Shown here piece after piece: positions 1 to 7,901 of a stretch of 64,000 nucleotides of DNA (positions within the stretch are counted from its first letter, which is position 1; each line of letters begins with the position of its first letter). Under the pieces are notes generated by a model. It was not told the origin of the DNA. It was given only the letters and a program-made list of their open reading frames with translations, and searched no databases. The DNA comes from CAMLOF01 sp041913045 (lineage in GTDB: Bacteria; Pseudomonadota; Gammaproteobacteria; Burkholderiales; Burkholderiaceae_C), in assembly GCA_041913045.1 (NCBI GenBank), contig JAYSGB010000010.1:1-64000 (forward strand). Direction: 5' to 3'. Position numbers and translations under genes: made by a program.

Positions 1-443
1 ACGGCGTGGGCAACTCCGGCATCGTCGCGCAGGACGCGCAGCACAAGTTCTTCCGCCTGGGTGTGCACTCCGTGGCCTACAGCGACGGCCACATGCAGGT
101 CATGAGTGCGGCGCTGCTCAAGCCGGGCGACGTCGCCATCATCATCTCCAACTCCGGCCGCACGCGCGACCTGATCGACGCCGCCGACATTGCACGCAAG
201 CACGGTGCCACCACCGTGGCCATCACCGCAACGCGAACGCCGCTGGCGCTGACCACCGACTTGCACCTGGCCGCCGACCACACCGAGTTCTACGACCAGT
301 ACATCCCCATGACCTCGCGCCTGCTGCACCTGCTGGTGATCGACATCCTGGCCACCTGCCTGGCGCTGCGCATCGGCACGGCCACCCTGCAGCCGCTGCT
401 GCGCGAGATGAAGACCAACCTGCAGAACAAGCGCTACGCCTGA
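1..443 (+). CDS. HexR/RpiR-type regulator, SIS-domain C-terminal part (partial)
   Basis: The reading frame is open at the left edge (first whole codon at base 3), so only about the last 146 residues are present. They form a SIS sugar-phosphate binding fold: a GNSG start, the typical IIISNSGRTRD segment near residue 47, and a closing helix ending LQNKRYA. In this family the SIS domain senses a sugar phosphate (for HexR, KDPG of the Entner-Doudoroff route) and an HTH_6 domain, here off the window, binds DNA. The stop lies 13 bp before the glucokinase start on the same strand, which supports a role in glucose metabolism. Family is confident; the name HexR is inferred from context. Confidence 0.85.
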   Translation, partial: GVGNSGIVAQDAQHKFFRLGVHSVAYSDGHMQVMSAALLKPGDVAIIISNSGRTRDLIDAADIARKHGATTVAITATRTPLALTTDLHLAADHTEFYDQYIPMTSRLLHLLVIDILATCLALRIGTATLQPLLREMKTNLQNKRYA

Positions 444-456
444 CTTTTCCGACAAG

Positions 457-1440
457 ATGACCCGTTCCGACGACTCCCTGCCGCGCCTGCTCGCCGACGT
501 GGGCGGCACCAACGCACGCTTTGCCTGGCAAGCCGGCCCTGGCGCGCCCATCGAGGCGCAACGCACGCTGCCCTGTGCCGACTACCCCACCATCGACGCC
601 GCCATCCAGGCCTACCTCGGCACTCTGGACCGCCCGCGCCCGCAGCTGGGCGCCATCGCCATCGCTAATCCCGTCACGGGCGACCAGGTGCGCATGACCA
701 ACCACCATTGGTCCTTCTCCATCGAGGCGCTGCGCCAGTCCGCGGGGTTGCAACACCTTTCCGTGCTCAACGATTTCACCGCCCTGGCATTGGCCTTGCC
801 GGGCCTGCCTGCCAGCGACAAGCGCCAGGTGGGTGGTGTGGCACCCATGGCCGAATCGGCCATCGGCCTCATCGGCCCGGGCACGGGCCTGGGTGTTTCC
901 GGCCTGCTGCCCGACGGGCGTGGGGGTTGGGTGCCGCTGCAGGGGGAGGGTGGGCACGTCACGCTGGCCGCCGTCACGCCGCGCGAGCAGGTGGTGATCG
1001 ACTGGCTCGTCAGCCAACATGGTCACGCATCGGCCGAACGCGCCGTCAGCGGCATGGGACTCATGGACATCCACCGTGCGCTCTGTGTTGCCGACGCTGC
1101 ACCCAGCCCGGAACTCAGCGCAGCGCAGATCAGCGAAGCCGCGCTCGCGGGCGATGCCCGTTGTGCCGAGGCCTTGAGCATGATGTGCGCCTTCCTGGGC
1201 ACGGTGGCGGGAAACCTGGCACTCACGCTGGGTGCCAAGGGCGGCATCTACATCGGCGGTGGCATCGTGCCTCGGCTGGGCTCTTGGTTCGATGGCACAG
1301 CCTTTCGCCAGCGCTTCGAAGCCAAGGGGCGCTTCCGCGACTACCTGACGACCATTCCCGTGTGGGTCATAACCGCTACCCTTTCGCCAGCCTTGGCGGG
1401 CACCGCCTGCGTGCTCGACAGCCGCGCTTCTGGCCGGTAA
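457..1440 (+). CDS. glk: Glucokinase
   Basis: This is 327 aa, about the usual length for the bacterial Glk (PF02685) family, which phosphorylates glucose with ATP in the cytosol. The N-terminal phosphate-binding motif LLADVGGTNARFAW (about residues 10-23), the central LNDFTALALALP segment carrying the catalytic Asp, and IGPGTGLGVSGLL and GGIYIGGGIVPR are all visible. It follows the SIS-domain regulator by 13 bp, so the two are probably co-transcribed. It ends 6 bp from the stop of the convergent DUF808 gene, leaving no room for a separate terminator. Confidence 0.95.
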   Translation: MTRSDDSLPRLLADVGGTNARFAWQAGPGAPIEAQRTLPCADYPTIDAAIQAYLGTLDRPRPQLGAIAIANPVTGDQVRMTNHHWSFSIEALRQSAGLQHLSVLNDFTALALALPGLPASDKRQVGGVAPMAESAIGLIGPGTGLGVSGLLPDGRGGWVPLQGEGGHVTLAAVTPREQVVIDWLVSQHGHASAERAVSGMGLMDIHRALCVADAAPSPELSAAQISEAALAGDARCAEALSMMCAFLGTVAGNLALTLGAKGGIYIGGGIVPRLGSWFDGTAFRQRFEAKGRFRDYLTTIPVWVITATLSPALAGTACVLDSRASGR

Positions 1441-1446
1441 ACATCT

Positions 1447-2361
1447 TCAGGCAGTTCGAGCCCGCAGTTTCTGCAAGGCGTTTACGGCAGCGAGGGCGAG
1501 GCCACCTGCTGCCACACCCAATGCAACACCGGCTGCGGTGTTGATCAAGAACTGCGTCAGGCCGCCAAAGGTGATGGCCCATCCTTCAACGGCGTGTGCC
1601 AGCGCAGGCCAACCGTGCAGCAAGATGCCGCCACCCACCATGAACATGGCGGCGGTACCCACCACAGACAGGGTCTTCATCAGCCAAGGGGCGGTTCTCA
1701 GCAGGCCAACTCCCACTGCCGCTTTCCAGCCCTTTGGGCCTTTTTGCAGATGCAGGCCCAGGTCGTCGAGCTTCACTATGCCAGCCACCAACCCATAAAC
1801 GCCGACCGTCATCAGCAGCGAAATTCCCACAAGCACCGCCACGCGTTGCCCCAGCGCGGCGTCCGCCACCGCGCCAAGTGTGATCACAACGATCTCTGCA
1901 GAGAGGATGAAATCAGTGCGCACTGCGCCTTTGATCTTGTCCCTTTCAAAAACCACCAGATCAATAGTCGGGTCTGCCAGCGCCTGAACCGTCTTTTGGT
2001 GCTCGGCGGCAGTTGCTTGTTCCGAGTGCAGAAACCTGTGCGCCAGTTTCTCAAAACCCTCGTAGCACAGGAAGGTTCCGCCCAGCATCAACAACGGCGT
2101 GATGGCCCAAGGCGCCAGCCAACTGATCAGCAGAGCCGCCGGTACAAGGATGGCCTTGTTGATGAGTGAGCCCTTGGCTACCGCCCAGACCACGGACAAC
2201 TCCCTGTCGGCGCGCACACCCGTCACCTGCTGTGCATTCAGAGCCAGATCGTCACCCAGAACGCCAGCAGTTTTCTTGGCAGCCACCTTCGTCATGGTGG
2301 CCACGTCATCCAGCACGGAAGCGATGTCGTCGATAAGAGCAAGCAGGGTCGTGGCGGCCAT
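1447..2361 (-). CDS. DUF808 family inner-membrane protein (YedI-like)
   Basis: This 304-aa protein opens with MAATTLLALIDDIASVLDDV and the segment KTAGVLGDDLALNAQQVTG, hallmarks of the DUF808/YedI family. Several hydrophobic stretches follow (about residues 70-95, 160-215 and 230-290), and GGTFLCYEGFEKLAHRF is typical of the family. The molecular function is not established; a membrane location is clear from hydrophobicity. It is divergent from the kinase gene beginning at 2483, with a palindrome in the space between them. Confidence 0.9.
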   Translation of the reverse strand: MAATTLLALIDDIASVLDDVATMTKVAAKKTAGVLGDDLALNAQQVTGVRADRELSVVWAVAKGSLINKAILVPAALLISWLAPWAITPLLMLGGTFLCYEGFEKLAHRFLHSEQATAAEHQKTVQALADPTIDLVVFERDKIKGAVRTDFILSAEIVVITLGAVADAALGQRVAVLVGISLLMTVGVYGLVAGIVKLDDLGLHLQKGPKGWKAAVGVGLLRTAPWLMKTLSVVGTAAMFMVGGGILLHGWPALAHAVEGWAITFGGLTQFLINTAAGVALGVAAGGLALAAVNALQKLRARTA

Positions 2362-2400
2362 GGTTCGTGATGTGACACGGAGTTTGAATACCCTTGGTTG

Positions 2401-2431
2401 TACCAGAACAATCAGTGCTCATATTCTGGTA
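2401..2431. promoter_or_regulatory. Spaced inverted repeat between divergent genes (candidate operator)
   Basis: The perfect 8-bp arms TACCAGAA (2401-2408) and TTCTGGTA (2424-2431) are separated by 15 bp and lie in the 121-bp gap between the DUF808 gene and the sugar-kinase/AGE pair. A TACATT at 2439-2444 could be a -10 element for the rightward genes, although no good -35 matches it. Arm length and spacing suit a dimeric repressor, but the regulator is unknown. Confidence 0.45.
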
Positions 2432-2482
2432 ACTGAGTTACATTAGCAGGCTGGTTCATTGCTGTTCAGTTCGACGCAAACC

Positions 2483-3112
2483 ATGTCCATTGATGCCTAT
2501 CTCTCTGTGGAGCTGGAGTCCCGCTTGCAAACCTTGCTGGCCAGCGGACAGCGCCGCCTGCTCGGTCTGGTGGGGCCACCAGGTGCGGGCAAGTCCACGC
2601 TGGCTGAACAGCTGCTTGACCGTTTGGGTTCACGCGCGCAGCTGGTGCCTATGGATGGTTTCCATCTGGCTCAGGTCGAGCTTGAACGGCTGGGGCGGGC
2701 CCATCGCAAGGGGGCGCCCGACACCTTTGACGCCCACGGCTACGTGCAACTGCTGAACAGGCTGCGTCAGCAAGCTCCCGACGAGCTGATCTACGCGCCA
2801 GCCTTCCGGCGCGAAATCGAAGAACCCGTGGCAGGCTCAATCGCCGTTCATCCACAAACCCAGCTCATCATCACCGAAGGCAACTACCTGTTGCTCGACG
2901 CCTATCCGTGGAACCGCGTGGCGGCCTGTCTTGACGAGGTCTGGTACGTCAGCGTAGATGAGCATCTGCGCAGGCAGCGGCTTGTTGACAGGCACGTACG
3001 CTTCGGTCGAACCCCACAGGCTGCCCAGGCCTGGGTGGAGCAGACTGACGAACCCAATGCCCGGCTCATCGAGCAATGCAGACCACGCGCCCATGCCGTT
3101 TGCTCCTTGTGA
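2483..3112 (+). CDS. P-loop sugar/nucleoside kinase of the uridine kinase-like family (FrcK/YggC-like)
   Basis: About 209 aa from the ATG at 2483 (reading MSIDAYLSVELE); an upstream TTG at 2459 in frame is less likely. The Walker A motif GPPGAGKST (about residues 30-38) is followed by PMDGFHLAQ, then by APAFRREIEEPVAG and ITEGNYLLLD. This order is typical of the pantothenate/uridine-kinase-like group that includes the fructose kinase-like FrcK. The next gene, 26 bp downstream, encodes an AGE-type sugar isomerase, so phosphorylation of a ketose such as fructose is plausible. Substrate is inference. Confidence 0.75.
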   Translation: MSIDAYLSVELESRLQTLLASGQRRLLGLVGPPGAGKSTLAEQLLDRLGSRAQLVPMDGFHLAQVELERLGRAHRKGAPDTFDAHGYVQLLNRLRQQAPDELIYAPAFRREIEEPVAGSIAVHPQTQLIITEGNYLLLDAYPWNRVAACLDEVWYVSVDEHLRRQRLVDRHVRFGRTPQAAQAWVEQTDEPNARLIEQCRPRAHAVCSL

Positions 3113-3138
3113 CAACACCCGCTCCCATCACCACGACC

Positions 3139-4389
3139 ATGAGTTCATTGCCCCCCGCATCTTTTGAGAACCGGCATTTCCTGGCCGCTCACGTGGACGA
3201 CACCTTGCGGTTCTATGAACGGTCTGCCTACGACCCCGAGGGGGGCTTCTTTCACTACTTTCTGGACGACGGCACCGTCTACAACCGGGGGCACCGCCAC
3301 CTCGTCAGCGCCACACGGTTTGTCTTCAACTGGTGCCAGGCATGGCGCCATACGGGGCGCAGCATCTACAGGGATTGGGCGGCGCACGCGCTGGCTCACC
3401 TCAACGTGTTCCGCCTGCCACCCGGGCACCCGGGGGCCGGTTTGTATGCCTGGACCCTGCAGGACGGTCGGCTGGAAGACGAGCGCGCTATGGCCTACGG
3501 CCAGGCCTTCGTGCTGCTGGCCCAAAGCCATGCGCACATGGCCGGGCTGGTCAGCCAGCAAGACGTAGCCGACGCCTTTGACCGCATGGAGGCCGTGTTC
3601 TACGAGCCCGCGAACCGGGCTTACGCCGACGAACTCAGCCCTCAAGGCGAGTTGGCTGCCTACCGGGGGCAGAACGCCAACATGCACACCTGCGAGGCCT
3701 GTCTGGCCGCCTTCGAGGCCACTGGCGACCAACGCTACCTCGACCGCGCCGAATCACTGATCGAGCGCTTCGCTTTCGAGGCCGCGACCGGGCCTGATCA
3801 CCTCATCTGGGAGCATTTCGACACGGCCTGGACGCCAGACTGGGAATACAACCGCGACAACCCGGGCGACATCTTCAAACCCTGGGGTTACCAGACCGGT
3901 CACCAGACCGAATGGGCCAAGCTCATCCTGCAGGCGCACACGCACCGGCCCCAGCAGCGCTGGGTGGACCGTGCCGCTGAACTGCAACTCAGCGCCTGGC
4001 GCCACGGCTGGGACGCAGAGCACGGCGGCCTCATCTACGGCTTCGCGCCAGACGGCTCACCTTGCGACACCGACAAATACTTCTGGGTGCAGGCTGAATC
4101 CTTTGCCAGCGCGTGGCGGCTCTGGCGCGTCACGGGTGACGCCACCTTCCGCCAGCAATACCTCGACCTGTGGGCGTGGAGCTGGCAGCACATGGTCGAT
4201 CACCACCACGGCGCCTGGTACCGCATCCTGGCGGCTGACGGCGGCAAACTGGAGGACACCAAGTCCCCTGCGGGCAAGACGGACTACCACACTATGGGCG
4301 CCTGCTGGGACGTGATGGCCGCTGGCGGACTGAGCGATCAGCCCTTTGGAACAGGACGGGGTTTGCCAGTCTCGTCGATGGCCACGTAA
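3139..4389 (+). CDS. AGE-family sugar isomerase/epimerase (mannose isomerase or N-acylglucosamine 2-epimerase type)
   Basis: This is 416 aa from the ATG at 3139; a longer frame back to 3076 would overlap the kinase gene. The (alpha/alpha)6-barrel family signature residues are present: NMHTCEACLAAFEATGD, GHQTEWAKLIL, YFWVQAESFASAW and DYHTMGACWDVM carry the conserved His and Glu residues that catalyse the 1,2-isomerisation. With the adjacent kinase it could convert mannose to fructose and then fructose phosphate, but the substrate cannot be fixed from sequence. The C-terminal 17 codons run across the 3' end of the convergent thioesterase gene, a 52-bp tail-to-tail overlap. Confidence 0.85.
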   Translation: MSSLPPASFENRHFLAAHVDDTLRFYERSAYDPEGGFFHYFLDDGTVYNRGHRHLVSATRFVFNWCQAWRHTGRSIYRDWAAHALAHLNVFRLPPGHPGAGLYAWTLQDGRLEDERAMAYGQAFVLLAQSHAHMAGLVSQQDVADAFDRMEAVFYEPANRAYADELSPQGELAAYRGQNANMHTCEACLAAFEATGDQRYLDRAESLIERFAFEAATGPDHLIWEHFDTAWTPDWEYNRDNPGDIFKPWGYQTGHQTEWAKLILQAHTHRPQQRWVDRAAELQLSAWRHGWDAEHGGLIYGFAPDGSPCDTDKYFWVQAESFASAWRLWRVTGDATFRQQYLDLWAWSWQHMVDHHHGAWYRILAADGGKLEDTKSPAGKTDYHTMGACWDVMAAGGLSDQPFGTGRGLPVSSMAT

Positions 4390-4775
4390 GTCAGGGATGC
4401 CTCGGTCACCTTCACGAACTGACCCTGGTTGCCCAGGCGCTCTGCAAACACCTCCACCTGCACGGTGACTGACGTGTTGCCAATGCGGGTGACGTGGGCG
4501 TAAAAGCTCAGGATGTCTCCCACGCGCACAGGCTGCTTGAACACGAACTGGTTGACCGCCACGGTGGCGATCCGCCCTTGCGTTATGCGTGCGGGCAGCA
4601 CCGCACCAGCCAGGTCCACCTGAGCCATCACCCAGCCACCGAAAATGTCGCCGTTGGCGTTGCAGTCGGCGGGCATGGGAATGACTTTGAGAACCAGGCT
4701 TTTGTCCGACGGGTGTTCTTGGACAGCCTGGGTTGCACCAGGCCCTTGGCTTGGGGGCAAAATCGCTGAGTTCAT
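4338..4775 (-). CDS. Acyl-CoA thioesterase, hotdog fold (YciA-like)
   Basis: This is 145 aa from the ATG at 4775 (MNSAILPPSQ); a purine-rich GGGGGAG lies about 9 bases upstream on the minus strand. The body reads MPADCNANGDIFGGWVMAQVD, which holds the hotdog-fold catalytic Asn/Asp region, then FVFKQPVRVGDIL. Such enzymes hydrolyse short to medium acyl-CoA esters in the cytosol. The start is only 29 bp from the divergent ABC exporter start, so their promoters must overlap. A longer in-frame extension to 4952 would run antisense into that exporter and is rejected. Confidence 0.9.
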   Translation of the reverse strand: MNSAILPPSQGPGATQAVQEHPSDKSLVLKVIPMPADCNANGDIFGGWVMAQVDLAGAVLPARITQGRIATVAVNQFVFKQPVRVGDILSFYAHVTRIGNTSVTVQVEVFAERLGNQGQFVKVTEASLTYVAIDETGKPRPVPKG

Positions 4776-4804
4776 GCCTCCATTCTCCCCCATAGCTGCC
4801 TCAA

Positions 4805-6745
4805 ATGCGCCACCTTTCTGTTTCGTCTGCCACACCTGCCACGGGCGCGCCGCCTGAAGAGCCGAAAACCTCCCAGCCGCGTGGCGACTGGGCCGTGCTG
4901 CGCAGGCTGCTGCCCTACCTTTGGGAGTACCGCTGGCGCGTTGCAGCGGCATTGGCCTTCATGGTGGCGGCCAAGCTGGCCAACGTGGGGGTGCCTCTGC
5001 TGCTGAAGGAACTGGTGGATGCCCTCACGCCCAAGCCGGGCGGCTCGCTGCTCGGCCTGCCTGCGGGCACCGAGGCTCTGTTCGTTGTGCCAGTCGGTCT
5101 GCTGCTGGCCTATGGCCTGCTGCGCTTTTCCACCACCTTGTTCACCGAGCTGCGCGAACTCATCTTCGCCAAGGCCACCGAAGGTGCCACGCGCCACATC
5201 GCGCTGCAGGTGTTCGGGCACCTGCACGAGCTGAGCCTGCGCTTTCACCTGGAGCGCCAGACCGGCGGCATGACGCGTGACATCGAGCGCGGCACCCGGG
5301 GTGTGCAGTCGCTCATCTCCTACTCCATCTACAGCATCCTGCCCACGCTGCTGGAGGTGGCACTGGTGCTGGCGCTGCTGGGCGCCAAGTTCGAGATGTG
5401 GTACGTCTGGACGACGCTGGCCGCGCTGGTGCTGTACGTGACCTATACCGTGAAAGTGACGGAATGGCGTACGCAGTTCCGCCGTCAGATGAACGAGATG
5501 GAGTCCGTCAGCCAGACCAAGGCCATCGACTCGCTGCTGAACTACGAAACCGTCAAGTACTTCAACAACGAGGCTTTCGAAAGCCGTCGCTACGACGAAA
5601 GTCTGGAGAAGCTGCGCCGTGCGCGCCTCAAGAGCCAGGTCACGCTCTCCATGCTCAACGCCGGGCAGCAGCTCATCATTGCTGCCGCGCTGGTGGCCAT
5701 GTTGTGGCGTGCCACTGCTGCCGTTACACAGGGGCAGATGACGCTGGGCGATCTGGTCATGATCAACGCCTTCATGATCCAGCTCTACATTCCGCTCAAC
5801 TTCCTGGGCGTGCTCTACCGCGAGATCAAGCAGGGCCTGACCGACCTCGACAAGATGTTCACGCTGCTCGACAAGGAGCGGGAGATCGCCGACACCCCGG
5901 GCGCGCAGGATCTGCAACTGGACGGCGCGCCCGAGGTGCGTTTTGAGAATGTGCACTTCGCCTATGAGCGCGAGCGTGAAATCCTGCATGGAGTAAGCTT
6001 TACCGTGCCTGCGGGCAAGACGGTAGCGGTGGTGGGGCCGTCCGGTTCCGGCAAATCGACGCTGGCGCGCCTGCTCTACCGCTTCTACGACGTAGGTCGG
6101 CCCGGTGACGCGCCGGGGGAGGGCGCCGGGCGTATCACCATCGCCGGGCAGGACATCCGTGCCGTGAAGCAAGGCAGCGTGCGCAGGGCCATTGGCATCG
6201 TGCCGCAAGACACGGTGTTGTTCAACGACACCATCGAATACAACATCCTCTATGGCCGCCCCGAGGCCGGGCACGACGAAGCCGTCAAGGCCGCCCAGGC
6301 CGCGCACATCCATGGCTTCATCGAGCGGCTGCCCAAGGGCTACCAGACCATGGTGGGCGAACGCGGCCTCAAGCTCTCAGGTGGCGAAAAGCAGCGCGTG
6401 GCCATCGCCCGCACACTGCTCAAGAACCCGCCCATTCTGATTTTTGACGAGGCCACCTCCGCGCTCGACTCCGCCAATGAACGCGCCATCCAGGCCGAGC
6501 TGCGCGGCGTGGCGCGCAACAAGACCACGCTCGTCATTGCGCACCGTCTTTCCACGGTGGTCGACGCTCACGAAATTATTGTGCTGGAGCATGGCACCAT
6601 CGTCGAGCGCGGGCGCCATGCCGAACTGCTGGCCGCCAACGGACGTTACGCGCAGATGTGGGCGCTGCAGCAAAGCGGTGGCGAAACCGAAGAACAGAAA
6701 ACGGCCGCAACAGCCGGAGGAACGCATGGACACCAAGTGGCTTGA
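4805..6745 (+). CDS. Atm1/HMT-type ABC transporter, fused permease and ATPase
   Basis: This 646-aa half-transporter has an N-terminal six-helix membrane domain (about residues 35-340) and a C-terminal ATPase. The ATPase has Walker A GPSGSGKST, the Q-loop at GIVPQDTVLFNDTI, the signature LSGGEKQR, Walker B ILIFDEATSALD and the H-loop VIAHRLST. The membrane-domain segments NYETVKYFNNEAFE and LDKMFTLLDKEREI are characteristic of the Atm1/HMT1 group, which exports glutathione-linked or metal-linked compounds. Substrate is inferred. Its last 20 bp overlap the LysR start at 6726, so the two are translationally close and probably co-transcribed. Confidence 0.9.
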   Translation: MRHLSVSSATPATGAPPEEPKTSQPRGDWAVLRRLLPYLWEYRWRVAAALAFMVAAKLANVGVPLLLKELVDALTPKPGGSLLGLPAGTEALFVVPVGLLLAYGLLRFSTTLFTELRELIFAKATEGATRHIALQVFGHLHELSLRFHLERQTGGMTRDIERGTRGVQSLISYSIYSILPTLLEVALVLALLGAKFEMWYVWTTLAALVLYVTYTVKVTEWRTQFRRQMNEMESVSQTKAIDSLLNYETVKYFNNEAFESRRYDESLEKLRRARLKSQVTLSMLNAGQQLIIAAALVAMLWRATAAVTQGQMTLGDLVMINAFMIQLYIPLNFLGVLYREIKQGLTDLDKMFTLLDKEREIADTPGAQDLQLDGAPEVRFENVHFAYEREREILHGVSFTVPAGKTVAVVGPSGSGKSTLARLLYRFYDVGRPGDAPGEGAGRITIAGQDIRAVKQGSVRRAIGIVPQDTVLFNDTIEYNILYGRPEAGHDEAVKAAQAAHIHGFIERLPKGYQTMVGERGLKLSGGEKQRVAIARTLLKNPPILIFDEATSALDSANERAIQAELRGVARNKTTLVIAHRLSTVVDAHEIIVLEHGTIVERGRHAELLAANGRYAQMWALQQSGGETEEQKTAATAGGTHGHQVA

Positions 6746-7661
6746 AGACTTCGTCAGCCTGGCCGAGACGCGCAGCTTCAGCCGCTCGGCGCAGTTGCGT
6801 CATGTGACGCAGCCCGCCTTCTCGCGCCGCATCCAGTCGCTGGAGGCCTGGGCTGGTACAGAACTGGTGGACCGCAGCTCCTACCCCACGCGGCTCACGC
6901 CAGCCGGACAGACGCTTTACATGCAGGCGCTGGAGGTGTTGCAGTCGCTGTCTGCTTCGCGCGCCATGTTGCGTGCCTATGCCTCCGCCGGGCAGGATGT
7001 GGTGGAGTTTGCCGTGCCTCACACGCTGGCGTTCACTTTCTTTCCGTCTTGGGTGTCAGACATTCGCCAAAACTTCGGCCCCATCAAAAGCAGGCTCATC
7101 GCGCTGAACGTACACGACGCCATGATGCGGCTGGTCGAAGGCAACTGTGACTTGCTGATTGCCTACCACCATCCCTCTCAGCCACTGTCGTTGGACCCTG
7201 AGAAATACGAGATGGTCGTGCTGGGGCATGAGCTGCTCGCGCCTTACGTCAAACCTGATTCGAGCGGGCACCCGCTATGGCAAACGCCGGGTACAAGTTC
7301 GCAGCCCCTGCCTTACCTTGGCTACGCCCCGGGTGCCTACCTTGGCCGGGTCGTGGATCTTCTGCTCAAGCAGTCGCCCACGGCCATTCACCTCGACCGC
7401 GTTTACGAGACCGACATGGCCGAAGGCCTCAAGGCCATGGCTGTTGAAGGCCATGGTGTTGCCTTCCTCCCGCTCAGCGCCGTCAAGCAGGAACTGGCAA
7501 ACGGCCGCCTGGTGAGCGCGGCGCCGCGTGATGACAAGCACCTGGAGATGAACATGGAAATCCGGGCCTACCGGAGTAAGGCGACCGAGTCCCAAAGGCC
7601 CAAGCGCGCAGTACAGAGTCTTTGGACCTATCTGCAGAACACCCACTCCGCTCAGGGTTGA
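6726..7661 (+). CDS. LysR-family transcriptional regulator (HypT/YjiE-like N-terminus)
   Basis: This is 311 aa from the ATG at 6726 (MDTKWLEDFVSLAETRSFS), preceded by the RBS-like GGAGG at 6717-6721. The winged-helix segment includes VTQPAFSRRIQSLE and an effector-binding domain follows. The N-terminus resembles the hypochlorite-responsive HypT/YjiE branch more than CysB; this comparison is from memory. A long in-frame extension upstream lies inside the ABC gene in another frame and is not used. The downstream gltIJKL operon may be a target, since LysR genes often sit beside what they control. Confidence 0.88.
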   Translation: MDTKWLEDFVSLAETRSFSRSAQLRHVTQPAFSRRIQSLEAWAGTELVDRSSYPTRLTPAGQTLYMQALEVLQSLSASRAMLRAYASAGQDVVEFAVPHTLAFTFFPSWVSDIRQNFGPIKSRLIALNVHDAMMRLVEGNCDLLIAYHHPSQPLSLDPEKYEMVVLGHELLAPYVKPDSSGHPLWQTPGTSSQPLPYLGYAPGAYLGRVVDLLLKQSPTAIHLDRVYETDMAEGLKAMAVEGHGVAFLPLSAVKQELANGRLVSAAPRDDKHLEMNMEIRAYRSKATESQRPKRAVQSLWTYLQNTHSAQG

Positions 7662-7901
7662 TGTTGTTTGGTTTATAAATTTTTTGCATGACCCATAAGC
7701 GAAAAGGTATTGGTATTTCAGCGATGAGATTGTTAGAGTCCCCCATCTCTGTTGGCACGCGACGTGCTTGCAGGATATGGACCCCGCCGATACGGTCGCA
7801 TTGCCTACGTGATTTCGCGTCTTGCAAACGACCTTGCTTCGGGTCATGATGGGCGCGCGAGCTACCCGCTCGCGTGTGATGACTACACAGAGGAAACACT
7901 G
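7662..7901 (+). promoter_or_regulatory. Promoter and leader region of the gltIJKL operon
   Basis: This 240-bp gap opens with an AT-rich stretch (about 7670-7740), unusual for this window and a likely LysR binding or promoter region. TTGGTA with TTAGAG 17 bp later is a weak promoter candidate. Close to the gene, a 7-bp hairpin (CGCGAGC 7856-7862 with GCTCGCG 7868-7874) precedes the AGAGGAA ribosome site. No open reading frame in the gap looks coding. Confidence 0.45.

Noticed and set aside
223..1074. Long minus-strand frame opposite glucokinase
   Set aside because: It overlaps a well-supported gene fully and reads as low-complexity, Gly/Arg/Ala-rich text with no family motif; it is a high-GC shadow.
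4772..6313. 513-codon minus-strand frame opposite the Atm1-like exporter
   Set aside because: Every recognised motif is on the plus strand; the translation has no family features and is rich in His, Gln, Arg and Gly, typical of an antisense shadow.
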